Assembly (NCBI RefSeq): GCF_000719865.1
Contig: NZ_JOID01000005.1
Location: 180,814-244,813, forward strand
Direction of reading: 5' to 3'
Source of the DNA: Streptomyces albus subsp. albus
Lineage (GTDB): Bacteria; Actinomycetota; Actinomycetes; Streptomycetales; Streptomycetaceae
DNA length: 64,000 nt
In this document: positions 51,018 to 57,658 of the stretch, one piece after another
Numbering within the stretch: position 1 is the stretch's first letter
How the letters are laid out: each line of letters opens with the position of its first letter
Notes under the pieces: generated by a model
Told to the model about the DNA's origin: nothing
Databases searched by the model: none
Seen by the model: only the letters and a program-made list of their open reading frames with translations
Program-made: the position numbers and the translations under genes

Positions 51018-53204
51018 CTAGTCGGCGTCCTCGGCGGACTCGGGGAGGTCGGCCAGGCGGACGCCCTTGGCGCCGCCGCAGCACTCCCGGATGGTGAGCT
51101 GACGGGTCGGGACCTTGTACGGCTTGAGCGCGGCTGAGAGGGCCGTGGAGCGGGCCGCGGCGTCGGTCTCCTCCAGCCACACCCCGTACAGATCGGCCCG
51201 GTACGCGGCCAGCGCGTCCACCAGGCGGTGCGAGTGGACCGCCTCGGCACCGTCGGGCCAGACGGCCCGCAGGTGGTCGACGATGGTGGTGGCGTCCTCT
51301 TCGGTCACGGTCTGCCCGGCTGCCTGCCCGGACAGGGTGCCGGCCGCGGTGCGCAGCGCCAGGGCGCGGCGGCCGACCTCTTCGGCCTCGGTCTGCTTGA
51401 TGAACGCCGCGCGGACCGTGAGCCCTTCGCGGCCCCGGGCGAGGATGCCGGTTCCCTGCTCTCCGGCGCTGATGTCCGTGGCCCGCAGCCCGCGTTCGTG
51501 GGCGCCGGTGCCGAGCACGTTGTTGTTGGCCCGCCAGTCCATGACGGCCAGGCACAGCCGCGTCCCGACCGACGACGACACCGACGTCGGCAGCGAGCTG
51601 GCGTCGGGGTTCTGCGTCAGCAGGATCAGGATCACCCCGTAGGCGCGGCCCTTCTTGATGAGCTTGGTGCACAGGTCCGCGGCCTCGTCCCCGTGCTCCG
51701 GGTGCGTGAACAGCTCCTGCGCCTCGTCCACGACGATGACGCGCGGCCCGAGCTGCTGCTCCGGGTACCGCTCCGCTAGTTCCCGGGTGACGCGGCGCCC
51801 GTCGGGCGTCTCCTCTGCAGGCAGCGACTTGATGAACTTCGCCCGGCGCCGCTGCTCCGCGATCCCCGCGCGCAGGCCGGCCACGGTCGCCTCGATGTCC
51901 TCGTCGTCGTCCCCGGACACGTACCGGTGACAGATCGGCTTCACCGCGTCCAAGTCGCCGGAGCCCTTGAGCTCGTAAATCCACAGCTCAGCCGTGGGGT
52001 CGAGCGCGACACCGAGAACGATGGCCAGGGCACAACTGGTCTTGCCCGAGCCGGGGATGCCGCCCACCAGCAGGTTCGAGTACATGAGCGTGATGGAGAC
52101 GAGGTTGCCGCGCGGGTCGAACCCGAACGGCAGCGGGCGGAAGACGTCCGCGGTGCCGGCCTTCATCAGCGGCCACAGCCTGCGCGGGGCCTTCGCGGGG
52201 TCCTGCTGGGCGACCCACAGCACCAGGCGGCCGGGGTGCGCGTCCCGGTCGGCCTCCGGCCACACCGTCGAGATCGGCCGGCGCATGGCCGCGGCCAGGG
52301 CCGCGCGCTTGTCGAGAACCTTGGTGGCTTCCACGCCGCGCGGCAGGTCGACTTCGGCGCGCCAGCCGGGCCCGTCCCGCTGGATTTCCGCAGCGAAGGA
52401 GACACCGGTCCGGCCCTTGGGTCCGCCGCCGATGCCGATGGCGGCCAGGGCCTCGAAGACCTCGGTACTGTCCAGCGCGCGCAGGTGCGTCACGGACACG
52501 TACCGGGTGACGACGGGCTTGTCCTCCTGGGTGCCAGCCAGGCCGAGGAGCGCCAGGGCACCGCAGCCGATGGAACCGAGGGACCAGGCGGGCAGGGCGA
52601 ACGCGGCCACCGCGCCGCCCACGGCCCCGGCCGCGGCGAGGACTGCCGAGAGGACGCGGCGCGGCCGCACCCGGCGGGAGTGCTCCCGGGACAGGGACAG
52701 CCACGCTTCGATGTCCGCCGACGCGGCCGCCTTCGCCTCCACCGGCCGGGCCTCGGCGTCGACAACCCACCGCACCCACCGGCTGATCAGACGGGCCGCG
52801 CCGCGCGGGGAGCGCACCACCAGCCGCAGCAGATAGACCGGCGTGCGCACGGTGTGGAACGCGGCAACGTGGCTGTAGTAGGCGGTCGTCCACTTCACCG
52901 CGTCGCGCAGCTCGGCGCCGCGGCGCAGCCACGACGGGACGACCGGCGGCGCCTCGGCCATGTAGGCGCGGCGCTGCTCCAGCCACGCCCCGGCCGGGGC
53001 GGTCGTCTCGGGCAGGTCGACGAGCCGCGGCTGCTGCTGCTCCGGGTCGTCGACAGGCCGCGGGTTCTCGAGAACCGGCGGCTCCTGGTGCTCGTCGACG
53101 TCGACGGCCGGCGGCTCCGGGGCGGGCGGCTTGGTGAGCGGCACGGTCGGCGGCGGGACGGCGGCCGCGGTGCCGTTGACGTGCTCGGCGATGGTCTCGG
53201 TCAT
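51018..53204 (-). CDS. traSA: FtsK/SpoIIIE-type DNA translocase (TraSA/TraB-like)
   Basis: A 728-residue conjugative translocase. After a Pro-rich N-terminus and helical region come two membrane helices (about residues 190-235), then the ATPase with Walker A GGIPGSGKTS (K388) and Walker B VIVVDEAQELF near 490, LLTQNPDASSLPTSVSSSVGTRL near 530, and a C-terminal domain that could read DNA sequence. In Streptomyces one such protein moves double-stranded DNA between mycelia, so this is the transfer engine of the element. The ATG at 53204 follows AGGAG. Last gene of the leftward operon. Confidence 0.93.
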   Translation of the reverse strand: MTETIAEHVNGTAAAVPPPTVPLTKPPAPEPPAVDVDEHQEPPVLENPRPVDDPEQQQPRLVDLPETTAPAGAWLEQRRAYMAEAPPVVPSWLRRGAELRDAVKWTTAYYSHVAAFHTVRTPVYLLRLVVRSPRGAARLISRWVRWVVDAEARPVEAKAAASADIEAWLSLSREHSRRVRPRRVLSAVLAAAGAVGGAVAAFALPAWSLGSIGCGALALLGLAGTQEDKPVVTRYVSVTHLRALDSTEVFEALAAIGIGGGPKGRTGVSFAAEIQRDGPGWRAEVDLPRGVEATKVLDKRAALAAAMRRPISTVWPEADRDAHPGRLVLWVAQQDPAKAPRRLWPLMKAGTADVFRPLPFGFDPRGNLVSITLMYSNLLVGGIPGSGKTSCALAIVLGVALDPTAELWIYELKGSGDLDAVKPICHRYVSGDDDEDIEATVAGLRAGIAEQRRRAKFIKSLPAEETPDGRRVTRELAERYPEQQLGPRVIVVDEAQELFTHPEHGDEAADLCTKLIKKGRAYGVILILLTQNPDASSLPTSVSSSVGTRLCLAVMDWRANNNVLGTGAHERGLRATDISAGEQGTGILARGREGLTVRAAFIKQTEAEEVGRRALALRTAAGTLSGQAAGQTVTEEDATTIVDHLRAVWPDGAEAVHSHRLVDALAAYRADLYGVWLEETDAAARSTALSAALKPYKVPTRQLTIRECCGGAKGVRLADLPESAEDAD

Positions 53205-53290
53205 GCTGATATCTCCTGTGCTCGTAATCGGGTGGCAGGGGCCCGGGGCGGGCGGCAAGCTGCCAGGCCGTGCGCCCGCCCCGGGGGTCT

Positions 53291-53614
53291 CTACCTGCGG
53301 GCGGCCCGCTCGGCGCGGCGCAGCCGGTCCTCGGCGGTCTTCCGGGCCTGCTTCGCGGCGGGCCGGTCGGTCCGGGCGGCGCACCGCTCCTTGACCCGGG
53401 CGGCGGCCAGCTCTTCCTTCGCGGCTTCCAGCTCCCGGCCCATCGCGAGCCGTTCGCGCAGGGCCCGTTCCTCGGCCGCGGCGTCGATGCGGTCGATCTC
53501 GGCGTCGAGCCGCGGGCTCACGGCGTCGGCCAGGGCCTGCCGGGTGGTGCGGGCCAGCAGCACGGCGCGGCGGCGGCGTTCGGCCGGGGTGTAGGTGCGT
53601 TCGGGCAGTGGCAT
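53291..53614 (-). CDS. Small coiled-coil protein of the transfer operon
   Basis: A 107-residue, highly charged helical protein (RLDAEIDRIDAAAEERALRER... KQARKTAEDRLRRAERAARR). No membrane segment. GGAGAG stands before its ATG. Role unknown; its place suggests help for transfer or spread. Confidence 0.75.
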   Translation of the reverse strand: MPLPERTYTPAERRRRAVLLARTTRQALADAVSPRLDAEIDRIDAAAEERALRERLAMGRELEAAKEELAAARVKERCAARTDRPAAKQARKTAEDRLRRAERAARR

Positions 53615-53615
53615 G

Positions 53616-53822
53616 TCAGCTCTCCTGGGGGACGGTGGCGAGCCGGGCCCAGACGTCGGCCGCGGCCACCAGCTCGGGGCGGCGGTGGCTCTCCGCGGGG
53701 TGCTCGGCTTTGAGCAGCAGCGCGGCGGCCTTCGCCTTGCAGACGCCGGCGGGCAGGTGTTGCAGCTGCAGGCCGGTCATGTTCGGCAGGTCGAGGCCGG
53801 TCGGCAGGTGGTGACGGTCCAT
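53616..53822 (-). CDS. Small hypothetical protein of the transfer operon
   Basis: A 68-residue protein (MDRHHLPTGLDLPNMTGLQLQ...) with a helical middle (AKAAALLLKAEHPAESH). ATG at 53822; the next gene starts one base after its stop. No family recognised. Confidence 0.7.
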   Translation of the reverse strand: MDRHHLPTGLDLPNMTGLQLQHLPAGVCKAKAAALLLKAEHPAESHRRPELVAAADVWARLATVPQES

Positions 53823-53840
53823 GTCGTGTCCCTTCCGGGG

Positions 53841-54041
53841 TCAGGCCTTGCGGGCGCGGGAGCGGAGGATGCGGGCGCCGGGCTCGGCGGCCAGGGCGGC
53901 GGCCTCGGCGCCGTCGAGCAGCTCGGCGCCGGGCTTGTCGGCCGGGCCGATCCCGTCGCCGCGGTAGGTGACGCGGCGGCCGTCGGCGGTCTGCAGGTCG
54001 ACCTCGGCCTCGTAGCGGGCCGTCTTCTTCTTGCCGAACAT
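53841..54041 (-). CDS. Small hypothetical protein of the transfer operon
   Basis: A 66-residue protein (MFGKKKTARYEAEVDLQTADGRRVTYRGDG...), basic start, beta-like middle and Ala-rich end. GAGGAG before the ATG at 54041. No family recognised. Confidence 0.75.
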   Translation of the reverse strand: MFGKKKTARYEAEVDLQTADGRRVTYRGDGIGPADKPGAELLDGAEAAALAAEPGARILRSRARKA

Positions 54042-54061
54042 CGGGTTCTCCTCTGGTTGGG

Positions 54062-54436
54062 TCAGCGGTTGACGACGGGCCGGGACAGGTCCCGGTGGTG
54101 GACGGCGACGTCCTGGCCGTGGAGGAGCTCGGCCAGGGCGAGGGCGACGGTGGGGGCACGGTGCCGGCCACCGGCGCAGCCGACGGCGACCGTGACGGGC
54201 CCGGCGGTGGGGCCGGCCTGGTAGGCGCGGACCGCCGCGGCGGTGGCCTCGGTCAGCTCCAGCACCCCGGGCGTGTGCATCACGGCGTCCCGGACGGCCC
54301 GGTCGGCCGCGGTCTGCTGCCGCAGGGCCGGGTCGACGTGCGGGTCGCGGAAGTGGTGGCGGAGGTCGAGCACCAGGTGCGCGGACGGCGGCTCGGCGTG
54401 GAGGTAGCCGAAGCTGGTGATGGTGACGGCGGCCAT
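54062..54436 (-). CDS. Stand-alone RapZ C-terminal domain protein
   Basis: A 124-residue protein matching only the C-terminal half of RapZ (YvcJ): ITSFGYLHAEPPSAHLVLDLRHHF, RDPHVDPALRQQTAAD and the loop VAVGCAGGRHRAPTVALALAELL followed by VAVHHRDLSRPV. The N-terminal P-loop kinase half is absent. In E. coli the C-terminal domain binds sRNAs and an amino-sugar phosphate; here it may bind RNA or a nucleotide-like ligand. ATG at 54436 overlaps the previous stop. Its presence in a transfer operon is unusual. Confidence 0.82.
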   Translation of the reverse strand: MAAVTITSFGYLHAEPPSAHLVLDLRHHFRDPHVDPALRQQTAADRAVRDAVMHTPGVLELTEATAAAVRAYQAGPTAGPVTVAVGCAGGRHRAPTVALALAELLHGQDVAVHHRDLSRPVVNR

Positions 54437-54624
54437 CAGCGGGCGTCCCGGTTGTAGCCGTCGAGGGCGGAGTCGAGCCGCTGCTCGGCACGGGCCACCC
54501 ACGTCTGGTCACCCTCCGCGCGGGCGTCCTTGAGGACCTCGGCCCGGTGGCCGATGCGGGACTCCCACGTGGCCTTGTCGGCGGGCAGGTCGTCGATGTT
54601 GTTGGTCTTCTTGAACAGGCCCAT
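54436..54624 (-). CDS. Small hypothetical protein of the transfer operon
   Basis: A 62-residue protein (MGLFKKTNNIDDLPADKATWE...) with a charged helical C-terminus (VARAEQRLDSALDGYNRDAR). GAGAGGAG before the ATG. Stop overlaps the RapZ-like start. Function unknown. Confidence 0.75.
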   Translation of the reverse strand: MGLFKKTNNIDDLPADKATWESRIGHRAEVLKDARAEGDQTWVARAEQRLDSALDGYNRDAR

Positions 54625-54706
54625 GACGGGCTCCTCTCGGTGGTGGTCCGGGTCTGTCCCGGCTCCCCGCCCGCCCCGGTGGTGGCCCGGGGCGGACAGG
54701 CAGCCG

Positions 54707-55081
54707 TCAGCCCTTCCGGCGCTTGCTGAGGTTCTTCGCGGCCTGCGTGCCCTCCGGCCCGCCGACCGCGCGGACGACGGAGACGACCGTCCAGCCGACG
54801 ACGCCGACCACCAGGGCGACGACGGCCAGGCTGATGGCCATCGACGTCATGGCGGCCACCAGGAGCGGGCCGAAGTACACCCCGGCCGCCACCGCACCAG
54901 CCCCGGCGCCGGCCCCGAGTGCGACCCGCTGCAGCGTGCGGTCGGGCGGCGCCTGGTGCACGTGGACGACCTGCGGCACGGCTTGCTGCTGCGGCTCGGT
55001 GGGGAGCGGCTGCGGGCGGTGCACCGGCAGCGCGTCGGGCGAGTAGCAGCCGCATCCGGCGTGGTGAACGTGCTCGCTCAT
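54707..55081 (-). CDS. Membrane protein of the transfer operon
   Basis: A 124-residue protein with a Cys/His-rich start (HVHHAGCGCYSPD), a Pro/Gln-rich stretch, then two hydrophobic segments (about residues 57-75 and 78-100, GAGAGAVAAGVYFGPLL, AISLAVVALVVGVVGW) and a basic tail. Such small membrane proteins in Streptomyces transfer operons often act as Spd (spread) proteins, but no homology proves it. ATGA overlap with the DUF2637 gene. Confidence 0.75.
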   Translation of the reverse strand: MSEHVHHAGCGCYSPDALPVHRPQPLPTEPQQQAVPQVVHVHQAPPDRTLQRVALGAGAGAGAVAAGVYFGPLLVAAMTSMAISLAVVALVVGVVGWTVVSVVRAVGGPEGTQAAKNLSKRRKG

Positions 55082-55890
55082 GACGCCACCGCCTCGGACC
55101 GCTCGGCGGCGACCTGCTCCCGCATCCATGCGTCGTCCTCGGCACGGTCGGTGTCGCCGCGGGCCTGCCGCTCCTCGTCGAGGCGGGTGTACACCTTGTG
55201 CACGTAGGACCGGGACCGGGTGGACCACGCGGCCGCCTCGGTGACGGGCTTGCCCATCACCCACGACACCCGGATGCGGTTCAGTGCCTCGTCGGCCGGG
55301 AGACGGTCCGGCGGGGTGTCCTCCTCGCTGTCCACCTCCCGGGGCGGGACGGCCGGGGTGAACGCCGTCTGTCCACCACAGATGACCAGCGATTCCGCTG
55401 CTGCCGGCGCGAGCTCCCGCCGGGGCTCGGGCGTCACCTGCAGCGTCACCTCGACGGGCTCCTCGGGCGTGGTGACGACCGCCCGCGACAGGGCGTCGTG
55501 CACCTGCCTCATGAGGGCGCCGAACGCGAGCAGCGCGGCGACCGGCGGGACCGCGGCGACGACGTAGTCGAGCGGGTGCGCGTGCTGCCCGACCCCGGCG
55601 ACGTTGAGGGCGATCGAGCCGAGCGACCCGGTGGCGGCCAGGGCGATAGCCCACCGGTCCACGGTGCCGCGCAGCGACGCCCGGAGGATCAGCAGCTCCC
55701 CGGCGACGATGAACAGGTCGACGGTGGCCGGCCACGCCCACGCCCGCTCGGGAGCGTGCCCGAGGCCGTGCGCCGCGGCGACGTCGTGCAAGTGCTCGTA
55801 GGAGAGCCAGAACGCGGCGGCGGTGAGCGCGACCGTGACGACGGCCGCGCCGGCGGCGAGGGCGGAGAGCGGCGTAACGCGGCGGTTCAT
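55078..55890 (-). CDS. DUF2637 membrane protein
   Basis: A 270-residue protein. Four hydrophobic helices lie within residues 8-135 (ALAAGAAVVTVALTAAAFWLS, ATVDLFIVAGELLIL, WAIALAATGSLGSIAL, YVVAAVPPVAALLAF), the pattern of DUF2637, common in actinobacterial plasmids and integrative elements. The C-terminal part has a HTH-like segment (VSWVMGKPVTEAAAWSTRSRSYVHKVY). ATGA overlaps on both sides put it in the middle of the transfer operon. Probable role in DNA spread. Confidence 0.87.
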   Translation of the reverse strand: MNRRVTPLSALAAGAAVVTVALTAAAFWLSYEHLHDVAAAHGLGHAPERAWAWPATVDLFIVAGELLILRASLRGTVDRWAIALAATGSLGSIALNVAGVGQHAHPLDYVVAAVPPVAALLAFGALMRQVHDALSRAVVTTPEEPVEVTLQVTPEPRRELAPAAAESLVICGGQTAFTPAVPPREVDSEEDTPPDRLPADEALNRIRVSWVMGKPVTEAAAWSTRSRSYVHKVYTRLDEERQARGDTDRAEDDAWMREQVAAERSEAVAS

Positions 55891-56165
55891 CGGCCTTCAC
55901 CACCGTTCAGCGGGTCGCGCCAGGGCCGGTAGTTGGCCGGGGTGGCCGCGGTCTGCTCCCGCAGGTACGCGGCGGCGCGGGCCGGGTCGTGGTCGTCGTC
56001 GAGGACGCCGCGCGCCACGGCGACGGCGGTGCGGGCCCGGTCGCGGAGGACGTTCCCGGCGCGGCGTTCGTCGGCGTCGGTGATGTCGGGCAGCGGCAGG
56101 TCGACGGCGTCGGCAAGGGCGGCGAGCAGCTCGCGCACCGGCTCGGGAATCTCGTGGGCGTTCAC
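55887..56165 (-). CDS. Small acidic hypothetical protein
   Basis: A 92-residue protein (MNAHEIPEPVRELLAALADAVDLPLP...) predicted helical, rich in Asp and Ala. GTG at 56165 overlaps the upstream stop and its stop overlaps the DUF2637 start. Function unknown. Confidence 0.75.
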   Translation of the reverse strand: MNAHEIPEPVRELLAALADAVDLPLPDITDADERRAGNVLRDRARTAVAVARGVLDDDHDPARAAAYLREQTAATPANYRPWRDPLNGGEGR

Positions 56166-56311
56166 TGACCCTCACCCCGCTCCAGTGCTTCGCGCTGCAG
56201 GCGGGCGGTCTCGGCGTCCTCGGCGGCCTGCTGCGCGGCGTCGACGTGCTGCTGCGCCATCTCGTCCTGCGTCGTCTCGGCGGCACGGGCCGCCCAGTCC
56301 CGGGCGCTCAC
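56162..56311 (-). CDS. 49-residue hypothetical protein
   Basis: A short frame starting with GTG at 56311 (MSARDWAARAAETTQDEM...) and ending with TGA at 56162. Both ends overlap neighbouring genes by GTGA, so the chain of overlaps in the transfer operon would be broken without it. It is a single Ala/Glu/Gln-rich helix. Confidence 0.7.
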   Translation of the reverse strand: MSARDWAARAAETTQDEMAQQHVDAAQQAAEDAETARLQREALERGEGQ

Positions 56312-56784
56312 GACAGGCCACCGAGGACACGCGCCATGCGGCGGAGCCCGGCGCCGTGCGCCACCAGCTGGTCAACGAACGCCACCGCGGCGGCCTCGTC
56401 GAGCTCGGCGCACTCCCCGTCGTCGTTCGCGTCCAGCACCAGCCGCGGCGCGGCCTCCGAAGAGAACGGGTACTGCGCGATGTACGCCGACAGGATCCGC
56501 ACCGAGGACGGCGCGCCGGCGGAGAACGTCGGCGCCGCCAGGGCGATGGACTCGCCCTCGTGGCACAGGTCCGTGAGGCTCACCAGCTCTTCGGTGTGGC
56601 CGGCGACGCACCACGGCGGGCAGTCCACCGTCACGACCTGGCGGCGGACGACGACCGGCACCCGGCGCGGCAGCAGCTCGGCGGCCTCCGTCAACACGAA
56701 CGGGATGGGCTCACAGTCGGCGGCCGACCGCTGCAGCGGCACGGCCGGAAGCCCGTCGACACGGGCAGGTACGGTGTGGGACAT
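56308..56784 (-). CDS. DUF6907-like protein, first gene of the transfer operon
   Basis: A 158-residue protein with a Cys/His motif VDCPPWCVAGHTEE near residue 55, as in the actinobacterial DUF6907 family, and a conserved-looking end (LVLDANDDGECAELDEAAAVAFVDQLV). Function unknown, perhaps zinc binding. ATG at 56784 with GGGAG upstream. It is the first gene after the promoter at 56881-56910. Confidence 0.78.
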   Translation of the reverse strand: MSHTVPARVDGLPAVPLQRSAADCEPIPFVLTEAAELLPRRVPVVVRRQVVTVDCPPWCVAGHTEELVSLTDLCHEGESIALAAPTFSAGAPSSVRILSAYIAQYPFSSEAAPRLVLDANDDGECAELDEAAAVAFVDQLVAHGAGLRRMARVLGGLS

Positions 56785-56880
56785 GGTTCGACTCCCTGTC
56801 TTGGAGGGGTTCGGATCTAGGCCCCGGAGCCGGTGTTGACGCACCGACCGGGGCCGCCCCGTTTTCGGGGCGACGCACTC

Positions 56881-56910
56881 ACCGTAGGGAACATCGTGTT
56901 CCATTGTCAA
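56881..56910 (-). promoter_or_regulatory. Transfer-operon promoter with operator in the spacer
   Basis: On the minus strand TTGACA (56910-56905), an 18-base spacer and TACGGT (56886-56881). The spacer contains the perfect dyad GGAACA-TCG-TGTTCC (56888-56902). A bound repressor would block RNA polymerase. The same half-site occurs in the left control region. Confidence 0.82.
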
Positions 56911-56953
56911 TGTGGCTTGAGCTAGGAAAATGGCGTCGATCTCTGTAACGTCA

Positions 56954-56977
56954 TGTTCCATGACAGCGAATGGAACA
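56954..56977. promoter_or_regulatory. Second GGAACA/TGTTCC dyad, before the rightward HTH gene
   Basis: TGTTCCAT (56954-56961), 8 bases, ATGGAACA (56970-56977), ten bases before the ATG at 56987. It has the same half-site as the operator in the transfer promoter. Confidence 0.7.
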
Positions 56978-56986
56978 CTGTGTGCC

Positions 56987-57220
56987 ATGGACAAGCGATC
57001 ACTGGCGCAGATGGCGCGCCGGTTCAGAGAGGCCGAGGCCCGGGCGGAAGTCCTGCGCCAAGAACTCGCCGTGGCGATCCGCCAAGCGGACGCGGACGGC
57101 GTTCCACAGAAGGACATCTGCGATGCAACGGGATACACCCGGCAGCAGGTCCGGCGGATCGTTAAGGCGAGCACAACCGGTGACGATCCCCCAGTCCGCA
57201 GCGAGTCCGCAGAATCATAG
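56987..57220 (+). CDS. Small HTH regulator at the right end of the element
   Basis: A 77-residue protein: a charged helix (QMARRFREAEARAEVLRQELA) then a HTH (GVPQKDICDATGYTRQQVRRIVKAS). ATG at 56987 chosen because it lies just after the dyad; the frame is open from 56930 and an ATG at 56960 lies inside the dyad. It is divergent from the transfer operon and is probably one of its regulators. The right arm-type sites fall in its 3' end. Confidence 0.78.
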   Translation: MDKRSLAQMARRFREAEARAEVLRQELAVAIRQADADGVPQKDICDATGYTRQQVRRIVKASTTGDDPPVRSESAES

Positions 57221-57296
57221 GACACGTTCGGCTACAACGGGACAGGATCAGACACCAAATCCGCAGGTCACAGCGATAGAGCGGCGTTTCCGCAGG
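57191..57296 (+). other. Right arm-type integrase sites (four TCCGCAG copies)
   Basis: GTCCGCAG at 57194-57201 and 57205-57212 (11 bases apart, as in the left end), and TCCGCAGG at 57260-57267 and 57289-57296. All are in the same orientation, between 20 and 125 bases from the right core. The first pair overlaps the end of the HTH gene. Confidence 0.7.
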
Positions 57297-57314
57297 CTCA
57301 TCAGAGAGTGCAAA

Positions 57315-57339
57315 AGTTCGAGATGTACTTCGACATCTA
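57315..57339 (+). repeat. attR core: 25-bp direct repeat, right copy
   Basis: Identical to 42102-42126. Followed by G, so the original glnA stop would have been TAG (57338-57340). Confidence 0.95.
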
Positions 57340-57340
57340 G

Positions 57341-57658
57341 AACGGCCGGCCTCCACGGCCCTCCGGTCCCCGACCGCCGTCCGCGCACTCCGCGCGGGCG
57401 GCGGTCTTCTTTGTCCGCAGGGGAGCAGGGGAGCCGGAGAGCCGGGACCGGGAAAGGCCACGGGGCCGCCACCCCGGGGGCGGGGGTGGCGGCCCCTGAG
57501 ACCCCCGGAGACGGTGGGGGTCTCGGCCTGTGCCTCGGGCTTCGGACCGCGGGTTCGTCGGCACCCGCGGGCACCGGCGCCCGAGGACATCGGTGCGGGC
57601 GTCCCCGCGGACGGGCGCCGGCGCGGCTGCGCGCCGGCCCGCCGGGCGGGGCGCCCCG
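57341..57658. other. Chromosomal region right of the element, with stacked hairpins
   Basis: A 318-base non-coding gap. It contains three hairpins: 57372-57406 (the native glnA terminator), 57462-57496 (GGGGCCGCCACCCC paired with GGGGTGGCGGCCCC) and 57498-57524 (GAGACCCCC paired with GGGGGTCTC). The latter two probably end transcription of the leftward SGNH hydrolase gene. No gene seen. Confidence 0.65.
57372..57406 (+). terminator. Displaced native glnA terminator
   Basis: GACCGCCGTCCGCGC (57372-57386) pairs with GCGCGGGCGGCGGTC (57392-57406) with one G-T wobble, followed by TTCTTTG. Before integration it would have stood 32 bases after the glnA stop. Confidence 0.8.

Larger units (their letters stand above)
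42102..57339. mobile_element. AICE-like integrative element in the 3' end of glnA
   Basis: A 15.2-kb insertion bounded by a perfect 25-bp direct repeat. It carries a tyrosine integrase at the left edge (stop codon 31 bases from the core), an XRE regulator, an HTH/excisionase-like gene, a CHC2-TOPRIM-DUF3987 replication protein, Nudix and ADP-ribosyltransferase-like genes, a terminase small-subunit-like gene, and a leftward transfer operon ending in an FtsK/TraB-type translocase. This gene set is that of actinomycete integrative and conjugative elements such as pSAM2, although the replication protein is not RepSA-like. The displaced native glnA terminator is found beyond the right core. No capsid, portal or large terminase genes are present, so it is not a complete prophage. 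Both core copies are intact, so it may still excise. Confidence 0.93.

Noticed and set aside
53205..53384. N-terminal extension of the translocase
   Set aside because: The ATG at 53204 has a good AGGAG; upstream codons are Pro/Arg-rich spacer sequence.
42102..57339. Complete prophage
   Set aside because: Only an integrase, repressor and TerS-like gene are phage-like; no capsid, portal, tail, large terminase or lysis genes, whereas a conjugative translocase and DUF2637 protein are present.
57413..57421. A further GTCCGCAGG outside the right core as arm site
   Set aside because: It is on the chromosomal side of attR and so cannot be part of attP; likely chance.
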